A DNA stretch of 64,000 bases from Microcystis panniformis FACHB-1757. Lineage in GTDB: Bacteria; Cyanobacteriota; Cyanobacteriia; Cyanobacteriales; Microcystaceae. Each line of letters begins with the position of its first letter. The first letter of the stretch is position 1. The notes under the pieces were generated by a model. That model made no database searches, was not told where the DNA came from, and saw only the letters and a program-made list of their open reading frames with translations. Location of the stretch: contig NZ_CP011339.1 in assembly GCF_001264245.1 (NCBI RefSeq), positions 1,612,001 to 1,676,000 of the forward strand. Direction: 5' to 3'. Position numbers and translations under genes: made by a program. This document shows, piece by piece, positions 55,133 to 64,000 of this stretch.

Positions 55133-55319
55133 GGCTCTTCGGTTTGTGTTATGCAATGGACGGGGGATATAAGGGATGGAACCCTTATGTAGAAAAGCAT
55201 TTGGCCATTTTTGTCAATTGTTTTTGATCTAGAGCGAACTAATCAATTAAATCTCTTACCAGATAAGGATTTAGTCGATTTATGCCCCCATATCGAATCA
55301 TACCAAGTAACGAAGAACC
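55133..55319. mobile_element. 187-bp non-autonomous ISL3-like element
   Basis: Ends GGCTCTTCGGTTTGTG and, on the reverse strand, GGTTCTTCGTTACTTGG. It is flanked by an exact 8-bp duplication AATTTTTT (55125-55132 and 55320-55327). The paralogous locus at about 62985 has one AATTTTTT and no insert, i.e. an empty site. No transposase; the ISL3 element at 27736 has similar ends. Confidence 0.88.
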
Positions 55320-55722
55320 AATTTTTTTAAATTTATCCAAGAGCCTGATTATTCACCGCAATAAGGACAGTATTATTGAGAATAAGGTAACATAGAAGTA
55401 TTACTTAGGGTCTGCTGAAAAAGTTTTTCGTGGGTGTGGGGTGCAGGGTTTTAACCATTTTCAGGGGGTCAATTACCTAGTAATGATTTGGTAGTAGTGC
55501 CGTAGCCCTCTTGCTTATCCAGCATGAAGTATGTAAAATATTTATTAATAAAAATAATTGGAACCCAATCAGTCTTTAAACCTCTAGCTTGATCATGACT
55601 TTTCTGATAAGTATCTTTTTGTGGCTCCTGTCTGGCTTACTCAAATATCAGTTTAGCACAGAACAAAATCCCCCCTTCGCCTGTATTTACTTGTCTGGCG
55701 TTGTGGTTCTCCCCATACTAAG

Positions 55723-55998
55723 TAGGGTTTGCGGCAAAAAGTTTATTGGTGGGGTTAGGAGTCAGGAGTCAGTAGCCGGTCGTCAGGAGTCGGGAGTCGG
55801 GAGTCGGGAGGGGAAGTCGGAATAACAGAATGACCTCGCACGTCTGGAAGCGGCTCCCTTCGAGATCGAAGAGCGAAAGTGCAAGGGTTTTGAGTCCCTC
55901 GGATCGATTTCCCAACGTTTGTCTCTTGCACTTTTTTGACTAAAAAAGTCCCTAAACCGTTTTCTAGCAAGGCTTACAGTAATATTCAGCCAACCCTA
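55723..55998. mobile_element. MITE family C, copy with GTCAGGAGTC minisatellite
   Basis: Begins TAGGGTTTGCGGCAAAAAG and ends ATATTCAGCCAACCCTA. It encloses a GGAGTCAGTAGCCGGTCG / GTCGGGAGTCGGGAG array and a long stem (AAAGTGCAAGGG ... CTTGCACTTTTTT). The frames 55589-55825 and 55755-55970 are artefacts here. An identical copy lies at 63383-63658. Confidence 0.75.
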
Positions 55999-56000
55999 AG

Positions 56001-56209
56001 TAGGGTCTGCTGAAAAAGTTTTTCGTGGGGGTCGGGTGTGGGGTGTGGGGTGTGGGGTTCTACCAGTTTTGAGGGGGTCAGTTACCTAATTTTCAGGGAA
56101 AAAGTCCCGGAATTTTACCCCCGATCACTCCAATGGCTGGCACTTTTTGAGGGAAAAAAGTCTAAAAGTCTTATCCAACAAGGTTTTGAGATTTATTCAG
56201 CCAACCCTA
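56001..56209. mobile_element. MITE family C, adjacent copy with GTGTGGGG minisatellite
   Basis: Begins TAGGGTCTGCTGAAAAAG and ends TTTATTCAGCCAACCCTA (terminal inverted repeats). It contains (GTGTGGGG)n and the CTCCAATGGCTGGCACTTTT block shared with 43118-43301. Only 2 bp separate it from the copy before; a truncated copy begins at 55406 and another end at about 56323. Confidence 0.78.
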
Positions 56210-56223
56210 AGTAGTCGGACATA

Positions 56224-56286
56224 AGTTTTCGCTGCTGTATAAAGTTTTGTAAATAGGGTAGAAAGCTGTATGCAGCAGCGAAAACT
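56224..56286. repeat. 14-bp perfect inverted repeat
   Basis: AGTTTTCGCTGCTG at 56224-56237 and CAGCAGCGAAAACT at 56273-56286, with a 35-nt AT-rich loop. Conserved in the second copy of this intergenic DNA at 63884-63946. It could be a cruciform, a small RNA or the ends of a tiny element. Confidence 0.6.
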
Positions 56287-56609
56287 GCCTATTTTACATT
56301 CCTTAACATAGTGTTGTTTATTTAGGGCTTGCTGAATAATGGTAAAACCCTTTTAAAATAAGGCTTTTGACCTGTTAAAGTCCGATGTTCATGCTGCGAA
56401 AATCGGATTGGGACTCTCAAAAACCTTGCATTATCCTTCTTATAGTACATAAGTTGGTACGAAAAACAAGGGCAACAAAGCCTGAAACTCCCGACTCCTG
56501 ACGACCGGCTACTGACTCCTGACTCCTTAACCCCACCAACAAACTTTTTCAGCACACCCCAATTAAGCCCAAAAGAGTTTAATCTCATAGATTCTGAAAG
56601 ACCCCTAGT

Positions 56610-56637
56610 GGCAGTAGGAGAAGAGTCTCCTACTGCC
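56610..56637 (-). terminator. Terminator after giant protease B
   Basis: Perfect 12-bp stem GGCAGTAGGAGA / TCTCCTACTGCC with loop AGAG, 25 bp beyond the stop on the minus strand; a weak T-rich stretch (GGGGTCTTTC) follows. Likely terminator of the 56662 gene. Confidence 0.6.
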
Positions 56638-56661
56638 GGCAAACTTAAATGATCTCTCAAT

Positions 56662-59600
56662 CTAGATCACTACCACTGGTGTAGCGGCAGCAATGTTGTA
56701 ACCACTCAGTTGAATGATCGCATCACTAGCGGCTTGGAAACCAGCCACTCCATTATTGAGAGCGATAAAAGTACCACTTTGACCTGTCACTTTAAAAGCC
56801 GCCGCCGTGTTAGCAGCAAATTTAGTGGCGGTTAAGACGGCTTGAATAGCGGCTGCGCTTAAATTCGAAGCTGTCCCTTTCGATGCGGTCAAAGTGATGG
56901 GCGCAATAGACCCAGGGGCATTAATGCGATCAAGACTAGCACCTGTGCCACTGTAGCCTTGAATAACATCAAAGCCACTGAGCAGCGACTCACCGAGGGA
57001 ATTGTAGGTCAAAGTATCCAATCCCGTGCTTCCTGTTAGGGTATCTTTGCCAAGACCGCCTGTCAGGTTATCATTACCCGCTCCACCGTTGAGATTGTCG
57101 TTACCTGCTCCACCATCGAGGGTGTCGTTGCCTGCTAAACCGCTAAGGGTGTCATTACCTCCCACTCCAGCCAGGGCATCGGCAAGGCTTGTCCCGACCA
57201 AGTTGTCATTGCCCGAGTTACCATCATTATCAAGAATGGTGGCCGTAGCCGTGTCGGGTCCACTGATAGTGTAGCCGGCGGGGGCGGTAATTTTGGTGAT
57301 GATCGTTTCGCTGGGATCACTCAAGAGGTCATCTTTGGTGGGCAGAGTGATGGTAGCTTTGGAGAAACCTGCCGCAAAGGTGGCTTTGCCGGCTCCAGGG
57401 TTGGTGTAGTCAACACCTGGAGTGGCTGTACCAGCCAAGGTGTAGTTGACGGTTAAGGCACTGGAGAGGTCGCCGGTGCGGGTCAGGGTAAAGACACTGC
57501 TCACTGAACCGGCTTCCTTACCGTCGGTGGTTTTGGCGATTGAGATTGATTTTGTCGGACCCGTATTCAGAATTAACTGCACATCCCCTACAAGACCTTG
57601 AGAATAACCAAAGACATATTCCTCATTGCTTAGTGTATCCAGAGTTGTCAATAAACCACCCAGGGCAAAGGCTTGACCGCTCTTGGCTGTCAAGGCGCTG
57701 ATGGCGGCGGCGTTGAGGTCAATGGTACGAAACTGGTAATCGTCTCCATTGGTGTAGTCCTGGCTGCCATAAATAGCACCATCACCCAAATCGGTATAGA
57801 TCGCCGTTAAACCGCTTCCCCCCGCTGTTAAGGTAGGTACCGCCGTCGTGACATCCCGTAACTCATAGGTTTCACTTGGTTGCGGACTATTGTAGTCATA
57901 GGTGTTCACCTTCAGTTGAGCGCTGATAATCGGGGCGGTCAATGTCGGCAGATTGAAAGTAAACCAGTTGCGGTAGAGGCCATAGTAGTCTCCTACAATG
58001 TAATTAGTATTACCAGGATCGTGGTATCCTGTGACATCGTACCATCCCGTATCTGCCGCATCCAGGGTGATTGTGTTCGGAGGCGGCTCATCGTCAGCAA
58101 TGCTTACAGTTGCACTGGCGGCTAGGTTGCCATTGCCTTGGCCTGCCGGAGAACCGGAAGCGGTAGAAGTGCCTAAACTGCCGGGGGTATAACCAGAGCC
58201 AGCTAAGACGGTTAAGGTGGCGGTTTCCGTGCCTTCTGGGAGGGTGTCGTCAATGACATTGAGGTTGACCACTGCGGTGGGGGAACCAGCTAAGAAGGTT
58301 ACGGTGGTAGGAATGGTCGTGTAATCCTTGCCATTGGTTGCCGTGCCGCTCATGGCGATGTTAACCGTCAAGGCGCTGGCGGTGGAACCGGTGCGGGTGA
58401 GGGTATATTGACCATTGTTGGCGGGTTCGCCGGCATTGGCATCGGTGGCTGCTACTGTCACCACCGGAGTCGCGGTACCCGTATTCAGAATTAACTGCAC
58501 ATCCCCTACAAGACCTTGAGAATAACCAAAGACATATTCCTCATTGCTTAGTGTATCCAGAGTTGTCAATAAACCACCCAGGGCAAAGGCTTGACCGCTC
58601 TTGGCTGTCAAGGCACTGATGGCGGCGGCGTTGAGGTCAATGGTACGAAACTGGTAATCGTCTCCATTTTCGTAGTTCTGGCTGCCATAAATAGCACCAT
58701 CACCCAAATCGGTATAGATCGCCGTTAAACCGCTTCCCCCCGCTGTTAAGGTAGGTACCGCCGTCGTGACATCCCGTAACTCATAGGTTTCACTTGGTTG
58801 CGGACTATTGTATTCATAGGTGTTCACCTTCAGTTGAGCGCTGATAATCGGGGCGGTCAACGTCGGCAGATTGAAAGTAAACCAGTTGCGGTGAAGTAAA
58901 CTCAAATCTCCCACAAAATAATTAGTATTACCAGGATCGTGGTATCCTGTGACATCGTACCATCCCGTATCTGCCGCATCCAGGGTGATTGTGTTCGGAG
59001 GCGGCTCATCGTCAGCAATGCTTACAGTTGCACTGGCGGCTAGGTTGCCATTACCTTGACTTGCTGTAGCGGAGCCAGACTTATTGCCTAAACTGCCGGG
59101 GGTATAACCAGAGCCGGCTAAGACGGTGAGGGTGGCGGTTTCCGTGCCTTCTGGGAGGGTGTCATCAATGACATTGAGGTCAACCGTTGCGGTGGAAAAA
59201 CCCGATTTAAAAGTTACCGTGGCTGGAATGGCAGTGTAATCCTTGCCATTGGTTGCCGTGCCGCTCATGGCGATGTTAACCGTCAAGGCGCTGGCGGTGT
59301 CACCAGTGCGGGTGAGGGTATATTGACCATTGTTGGCGGGTTCGCCGGCATTGGCATCGGTGGCTGCTACTGTCACCACCGGAGTCGGGGTACCCGTATT
59401 CAGAATTAACTGCACATCCCCTACAAGACCTTGAGAATAACCAAAGACATATTCCTCATTGCTTAGTGTATCCAGAGTTGTCAATAAACCACCCAGGGCA
59501 AAGGCTTGACCGCTCTTGGCTGTCAAGGCGCTGATGGCGGCGGCGTTGAGGTCAATGGTACGAAACTGGTAATCGTCTCCATTTTCGTAGTTCCGGCTGC

Positions 59601-62600
59601 CATAAATAGCACCATCACCCAAATCGGTATAGATCGCCGTTAAACCGCTTCCCCCCGCTGTTAAGGTAGGTACCGCCGTCGTGACATCCCGTAACTCATA
59701 GGTTTCAATTGCATCTTCACTACTAAATTCATAGGTGTTCACCTTCAGTTGAGCGCTGATAATCGGGGCGGTCAATGTCGGCAGATTGAAGGTAAACCAG
59801 TTGCGCCAAGAAGAGCCATAGTAGTCTCCCACAACGTAATTAGTATTACCAGGATCGTGGTATCCTGTGACATCGTACCATCCCGTATCTGCCGCATCCA
59901 GGGTGATTGTGTTCAGAGGCGGCTCATCGTCAGCAATGCTTACAGTTGCACTGGCGGCTAGGTTGCCATTGCCTTGGCCTGCCGGAGAACCGGAAGCGGT
60001 AGAAGTGCCTAAACTGCCGGGGGTATAACCAGAGCCAGCTAAGACGGTTAAGGTGGCGGTTTCCGTGCCTTCTGGGAGGGTGTCGTCAATGACATTGAGG
60101 TCAACCGTTGCGGTGGGGGAACCAGCTAAGAAGGTTACGGTGGTAGGAATGGTCGTGTAATCCTTGCCATTGGTTGCCGTGCCGCTCATGGCGATATTAA
60201 CCGTCAAGTCGCTGGTGGTGTCACCGGTGCGGGTGAGGGTATATTGACCATTGTTGGCGGGTTCGCCGGCATTGGCATCGGTGGCTGCTACTGTGATTAC
60301 AGGTAAGGTAACACCGCCATCACCATAGATTTTGACATCATCAAGGTTCCACGAACTTACTGTATATACACCACCGCTAGTAACATTGAACCCGAAACGA
60401 ATTTGAGTTGAGGCACTCTTGTGGGCGCTAATATCAAATTGTTGAGGGGTCCAAGCGTTATCAGTGACACCAGGGGAATCGTCGAAATTGCTGGGCAAAA
60501 GATTGACCCAGCTAGAACCGTTGAAGATTTCAACTGTGTTCTGCATATAGGGAGTGTGGTCACTATTGAGCCAACGGGCAAATTCAAAGAACAACTGATT
60601 GGCCGTGCTGGTGTTGATAACCGGACTGGTTAAATAATAGAAGTCGTGCAAGGCTGTAGAGGCATTTCCACCAATAACAACCCCAGCTACACCATTATCG
60701 GCTGTGGGAGTATTGTCCATTCCGGGATCAGGGTTCCCATAATTTTGACCTGTAGAAGCTGTGGCAGCACCGATTTGCCATTCTGTACCCAGAGTCCAAC
60801 CCTTGCTGTTATTGGCAAAATCATCCGAGAAGTAGGTGGTAAATCCTTCCTCAGAAATAATAGTTCCCGTTGCTGTACTAGGAGAACCACCAATGTAGCC
60901 CGTCCCAGAATTGACGGTTAAAATAACTGATTCGCTGTTTTCCTGTACGGTGTCAGCAATCGGATCAACCACGACCGTTGCCGTTGTCGCACCAGCAGCA
61001 AAAGTGACGGTTCCCAGTTTTGTCGTCGGGTTGAAGGTGACAGCACTACCTGTTAATACGTTGTAATCGGCTGGGTCACTTCCCACTGGGGCGGCGTTGG
61101 CTATGCCACTCGCCCCGAAGTTAACGGTCAGGGGAGAACTCAGGTTTAAGTTAGTGCGAGTAAAGGTGTAAACTAAGTTAGTCGTCCCGTCTTCCTGCAC
61201 ACTGGCCGGGCTGACACTGACGGTTACGGAAGGTAAGTTAGCCCCCGCCAAGGCGTTAAACACATTGAGCCGCTTACCAGAAACCGTTTTACCGGCAAGG
61301 GATGCCAGGGGGTCGCCCGTGTTCATTAAGGCGTTTTTCACCTGTTGGGCTGTCCAGGTAGGATTTTGTGACCACAACAAAGCCGCCGCCCCTGCCACAT
61401 GGGGACTGGCCATGGATGTCCCTGAAAGGGTCGCGTATCCACCACCAGGAGCTAGACTGTAAATGTCTGAACCAGGCGCACCCAAATCTACGCTGTTTAA
61501 GCCATAGTTAGAAAACCACGAGAGATCATCGGTGCGGGTGGTGGAAGCAACACTAACAATGTTGTCAAGGTTGTAGGCAGCGGGATACATGGGATTGATA
61601 TCTGCGTTAGCCGAACTATTACCAGCCGCCGCAATAAATAAAGCTCCCGCCTGACCCGCCGCGTTAATCGCATCGTAGAGCGCTTGACTATAGCCTCCAC
61701 CTCCCCAGGAATTATTGGTGAGCTTAACTCCTTTGTCCGTCGCATAGTTAATTGCCAAAATAGCATTGGAGGTAGAGCCTGATCCTTGATCATTCAAAAA
61801 CTTCAGGGGCATGATTTTGGCATTCCAGGCCACCCCCGTCACGCCGACCCCATTGTTACCTTTGCCAGCAATGGTTCCAGCCACATGGGTTCCGTGACCC
61901 TGAACATCACTGGGGTTATTGTCGTTGTAGGCAAAGTCCCAACCGCGAATGTCATCAACGTAGCCATTGCCATCGTTGTCAATGCCGTCGTTGGCAATTT
62001 CCCCTGGGTTTGTCCAGATATTACCAGCCAAATCGGGATGATTGTAGTCAACCCCCGTATCAATAACCCCAATCACTAAATTAGGATTGCCGGTTTGAAT
62101 ATCCCAAGCTTCAGGGGCATCAATATCCGCATCGGGAGTACCGCCACTTTGTCCAGTGTTATGCAATCCCCAAAGTTGATTAAAACTGGGGTCATTGGGG
62201 AATGTCGCCTTCGGAGTAATTGTGCCGAGCGTCCGAATATAGTCGGGTTCAATGTATTCAAAAATCGGATTGGAGCCATATTGTGCCAGAATCTTCTCCA
62301 CAGAGAGCGACCCGGATAAATTCCAAATCTCTGCCCCCGTTAGTTTAATCGTCTGGGTGCTGACAGCACCAAAGAGAGACCGAAACTGAGCAACTTCGGC
62401 ACTGGTGATCCCTTGCTTAAACTTGAGAATCAGTTGATTGGGAGCATGGGGGGCAAGGGTGCTAGTTGCTGCCGGTCTTAGCTCTGAGGTGACGGGGGCA
62501 GCGGTGGGTACAGAGGCAGGACCAGGCGCTGGACTGGTGGAATAACCAGAAGAGTCAATACTGGGAGAAGCGGGAAAGTCCACTTGACCCGTAGCAGCAG

Positions 62601-62772
62601 GGGAGACTGGAACCGTAGGAGCCTCCGAGGAGACTGTAGATGGGAAGGGGTTAGAGTTCAGGACTGCTAAGGGAGAAATTTCCCTCGATACAGTTAAATC
62701 GTCGGAACCGGTTAAATCAAAGGTGATTGGGGAGGCTCCATCAAAACTCAAAGAATCTGCTAGAGATGACAT
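56662..62772 (-). CDS. Giant subtilisin-like protease B with MAM-like domain, Calx-beta repeats and RTX tail
   Basis: 2036 aa. The first ~590 residues are almost identical to protease A (same Asp238, His293 and Ser453). After the shared Calx-beta domain, A's P domain is replaced by another beta-sandwich (about 660-830: YFSDDFANNSKGWTLGTEWQ, FFEFARWLNSDHTPYMQNTV, SSWNLDDVKIYGDGG). Three ~305-aa Calx-beta plus GWYDVTGYHDPGN units follow, more diverged than in A. Then a Calx-beta domain and at least four RTX nonapeptides (GGNDTLSGLAGNDTLDGG, AGNDNLNGG) and a C-terminal domain ending IQLSGYNIAAATPVVVI, typical of type I-secreted cyanobacterial proteins. No signal peptide. Probable secreted protease. 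Confidence 0.9.
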   Translation of the reverse strand: MSSLADSLSFDGASPITFDLTGSDDLTVSREISPLAVLNSNPFPSTVSSEAPTVPVSPAATGQVDFPASPSIDSSGYSTSPAPGPASVPTAAPVTSELRPAATSTLAPHAPNQLILKFKQGITSAEVAQFRSLFGAVSTQTIKLTGAEIWNLSGSLSVEKILAQYGSNPIFEYIEPDYIRTLGTITPKATFPNDPSFNQLWGLHNTGQSGGTPDADIDAPEAWDIQTGNPNLVIGVIDTGVDYNHPDLAGNIWTNPGEIANDGIDNDGNGYVDDIRGWDFAYNDNNPSDVQGHGTHVAGTIAGKGNNGVGVTGVAWNAKIMPLKFLNDQGSGSTSNAILAINYATDKGVKLTNNSWGGGGYSQALYDAINAAGQAGALFIAAAGNSSANADINPMYPAAYNLDNIVSVASTTRTDDLSWFSNYGLNSVDLGAPGSDIYSLAPGGGYATLSGTSMASPHVAGAAALLWSQNPTWTAQQVKNALMNTGDPLASLAGKTVSGKRLNVFNALAGANLPSVTVSVSPASVQEDGTTNLVYTFTRTNLNLSSPLTVNFGASGIANAAPVGSDPADYNVLTGSAVTFNPTTKLGTVTFAAGATTATVVVDPIADTVQENSESVILTVNSGTGYIGGSPSTATGTIISEEGFTTYFSDDFANNSKGWTLGTEWQIGAATASTGQNYGNPDPGMDNTPTADNGVAGVVIGGNASTALHDFYYLTSPVINTSTANQLFFEFARWLNSDHTPYMQNTVEIFNGSSWVNLLPSNFDDSPGVTDNAWTPQQFDISAHKSASTQIRFGFNVTSGGVYTVSSWNLDDVKIYGDGGVTLPVITVAATDANAGEPANNGQYTLTRTGDTTSDLTVNIAMSGTATNGKDYTTIPTTVTFLAGSPTATVDLNVIDDTLPEGTETATLTVLAGSGYTPGSLGTSTASGSPAGQGNGNLAASATVSIADDEPPLNTITLDAADTGWYDVTGYHDPGNTNYVVGDYYGSSWRNWFTFNLPTLTAPIISAQLKVNTYEFSSEDAIETYELRDVTTAVPTLTAGGSGLTAIYTDLGDGAIYGSRNYENGDDYQFRTIDLNAAAISALTAKSGQAFALGGLLTTLDTLSNEEYVFGYSQGLVGDVQLILNTGTPTPVVTVAATDANAGEPANNGQYTLTRTGDTASALTVNIAMSGTATNGKDYTAIPATVTFKSGFSTATVDLNVIDDTLPEGTETATLTVLAGSGYTPGSLGNKSGSATASQGNGNLAASATVSIADDEPPPNTITLDAADTGWYDVTGYHDPGNTNYFVGDLSLLHRNWFTFNLPTLTAPIISAQLKVNTYEYNSPQPSETYELRDVTTAVPTLTAGGSGLTAIYTDLGDGAIYGSQNYENGDDYQFRTIDLNAAAISALTAKSGQAFALGGLLTTLDTLSNEEYVFGYSQGLVGDVQLILNTGTATPVVTVAATDANAGEPANNGQYTLTRTGSTASALTVNIAMSGTATNGKDYTTIPTTVTFLAGSPTAVVNLNVIDDTLPEGTETATLTVLAGSGYTPGSLGTSTASGSPAGQGNGNLAASATVSIADDEPPPNTITLDAADTGWYDVTGYHDPGNTNYIVGDYYGLYRNWFTFNLPTLTAPIISAQLKVNTYDYNSPQPSETYELRDVTTAVPTLTAGGSGLTAIYTDLGDGAIYGSQDYTNGDDYQFRTIDLNAAAISALTAKSGQAFALGGLLTTLDTLSNEEYVFGYSQGLVGDVQLILNTGPTKSISIAKTTDGKEAGSVSSVFTLTRTGDLSSALTVNYTLAGTATPGVDYTNPGAGKATFAAGFSKATITLPTKDDLLSDPSETIITKITAPAGYTISGPDTATATILDNDGNSGNDNLVGTSLADALAGVGGNDTLSGLAGNDTLDGGAGNDNLNGGAGNDNLTGGLGKDTLTGSTGLDTLTYNSLGESLLSGFDVIQGYSGTGASLDRINAPGSIAPITLTASKGTASNLSAAAIQAVLTATKFAANTAAAFKVTGQSGTFIALNNGVAGFQAASDAIIQLSGYNIAAATPVVVI
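57563..60290 (-). repeat. Three ~915-bp diverged coding units in protease B
   Basis: The anchor GTATTCAGAATTAACTGC recurs at 57563, 58481 and 59396 (spacing 918 and 915 bp). Units are homologous to those of protease A but differ from each other at many positions, for example around the YYGSSWRNW / LSLLHRNW / YYGLYRNW segment. Confidence 0.85.
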
Positions 62773-64000
62773 ATCTGTACTAGATAAATTGGAACTTACT
62801 TATGTTGTCTTCATCACCAATCACACCCCATTTTCCGAAAATTAATCGGTCAATTACCTGGGGGTGTTGGATTTTTTCTGTTTATGGTTAGGGAAAAGGA
62901 CTAGCCCAACTTTTCTGCCCTGGGGCTAAATCTCTCATCTAGCAGTAATTATAAATCAACAAGTTAAAAAAATAAGAAAAATTTTTTTAAATTTATCCAA
63001 GAGCCTGATTATTCACCGCAATAAGGACAGTATTATTGAGAATAAGGTAACATAGAAGTATTACTTAGGGTCTGCTGAAAAAGTTTTTCGTGGGTGTGGG
63101 GTGCAGGGTTTTAACCATTTTCAGGGGGTCAATTACCTAGTAATGATTTGGTAGTAGTGCCGTAGCCCTCTTGCTTATCCAGCATGAAGTATGTAAAATA
63201 TTTATTAATAAAAATAATTGGAACCCAATCAGTCTTTAAACCTCTAGCTTGATCATGACTTTTCTGATAAGTATCTTTTTGTGGCTCCTGTCTGGCTTAC
63301 TCAAATATCAGTTTAGCACAGAACAAAATCCCCCCTTCGCCTGTATTTACTTGTCTGGCGTTGTGGTTCTCCCCATACTAAGTAGGGTTTGCGGCAAAAA
63401 GTTTATTGGTGGGGTTAGGAGTCAGGAGTCAGTAGCCGGTCGTCAGGAGTCGGGAGTCGGGAGTCGGGAGGGGAAGTCGGAATAACAGAATGACCTCGCA
63501 CGTCTGGAAGCGGCTCCCTTCGAGATCGAAGAGCGAAAGTGCAAGGGTTTTGAGTCCCTCGGATCGATTTCCCAACGTTTGTCTCTTGCACTTTTTTGAC
63601 TAAAAAAGTCCCTAAACCGTTTTCTAGCAAGGCTTACAGTAATATTCAGCCAACCCTAAGTAGGGTCTGCTGAAAAAGTTTTTCGTGGGGGTCGGGTGTG
63701 GGGTGTGGGGTGTGGGGTTCTACCAGTTTTGAGGGGGTCAGTTACCTAATTTTCAGGGAAAAAGTCCCGGAATTTTACCCCCGATCACTCCAATGGCTGG
63801 CACTTTTTGAGGGAAAAAAGTCTAAAAGTCTTATCCAACAAGGTTTTGAGATTTATTCAGCCAACCCTAAGTAGTCGGACATAAGTTTTCGCTGCTGTAT
63901 AAAGTTTTGTAAATAGGGTAGAAAGCTGTATGCAGCAGCGAAAACTGCCTATTTTACATTCCTTAACATAGTGTTGTTTATTTAGGGCTTGCTGAATAAT
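62773..64000. repeat. Upstream half of a large duplication (copy 2), running off the window
   Basis: Same order as copy 1: AT-rich leader, empty ISL3 site (about 62985), family C MITE copies (63066, 63383-63658, 63661-63869), the 14-bp inverted repeat, and the family C end at the last bases. No gene in this 1.2 kb. Homology has not ended at base 64000. Confidence 0.9.

Larger units (their letters stand above)
54918..56340. repeat. Upstream half of a large duplication (copy 1)
   Basis: This intergenic DNA, minus the 195 bp of the ISL3-like insert and its extra target copy, matches 62773-64000. The offset is 7855 bp before the insert and 7660 bp after it. It starts at the protease start codon and ends exactly where the window's last bases correspond. 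No gene is seen within it. Confidence 0.9.

Noticed and set aside
55589..55825. 78-aa frame with an N-terminal hydrophobic segment, present in both duplicated copies
   Set aside because: Its second half is translated minisatellite, it has no convincing ribosome-binding site, and identity between copies is explained by the DNA duplication.
56322..56660. 112-aa minus-strand frame
   Set aside because: Overlaps a terminator, MITE ends and minisatellite; no domain.

Overview
The window looks like a chromosome segment of a bloom-forming unicellular cyanobacterium, most likely Microcystis. The evidence is carotenoid genes pds-crtB in tandem, a petH-type ferredoxin:NADP reductase with a phycobilisome-linker domain, many HIP1-type GCGATCGC octamers, a PEP-CTERM protein, DevB/DevC-like exporter genes, and a very high load of insertion-sequence remnants, MITEs and minisatellites. 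The genus is inferred from overall character and was not tested by any search.

Layout. 1-6.8 kb holds housekeeping genes: a truncated P-type ATPase (-), pds (frameshifted as sequenced) and crtB, two small unknown genes and a pirin. 6.8-9.4 kb is MITE-rich and carries a PEP-CTERM protein and a Uma2-type nuclease. 9.4-26.5 kb is the most interesting part. It holds all five genes of the enediyne 'warhead' cassette known from actinomycetes: UnbU (9447-10406), the iterative polyketide synthase PKSE (10491-16451, order KS-AT-ACP-KR-DH-PPTase), the hotdog thioesterase TEBC (20249-20680), UnbL/DUF1702 (23473-24525) and UnbV (24577-26475). The locus also has a histidine-rich membrane protein directly after PKSE and a DevB/DevC-like export pair. 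It is split by an accessory block (17.1-20.2 kb) with an Rpn-type nuclease, a MntA/HepT toxin-antitoxin pair, an SCP2-like protein and repeats.

26.5-31.4 kb is a graveyard of nested transposons: IS110 remnant, an IS4 element split by an ISL3 element, a second decayed IS4-like element and TnpB scraps. 31.4-48.3 kb is mostly chromosomal core: ABC-2 permease, PAPS reductase CysH, an alpha/beta hydrolase with an unusual nucleophile elbow, a BrnT/BrnA-like pair, a dynamin-like GTPase, a CysQ-type phosphatase, ChaN, PetH, a stand-alone copy of the PetH linker domain, RlmN, RimK, an iron-type ABC ATPase, a nucleoside phosphorylase-like protein and tRNA-Leu(GAG). It is dotted with MITEs, one of which contains ten copies of its internal unit.

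48.9-64 kb holds two giant paralogous subtilisin-like proteases (2003 and 2036 aa) on the minus strand. They have near-identical catalytic halves, a swapped middle domain, three ~305-residue Calx-beta plus beta-sandwich repeats each, and different C-termini. The DNA upstream of each is also duplicated. A 187-bp ISL3-like insertion with an 8-bp target duplication is present in one copy and absent from the other. The homology runs off the right edge, so a further paralogue may lie beyond it.

How the genes work together: PKSE and TEBC would make and release an iteratively built polyene. UnbU, UnbL and UnbV are the conserved partners of unknown chemistry, and DevB/DevC could carry a product across the envelope if an ATPase is supplied elsewhere. 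CysH and CysQ belong to sulfate assimilation; pds and crtB make the carotenoid precursor. All calls were made by eye from translated sequence and motifs, without database searches.
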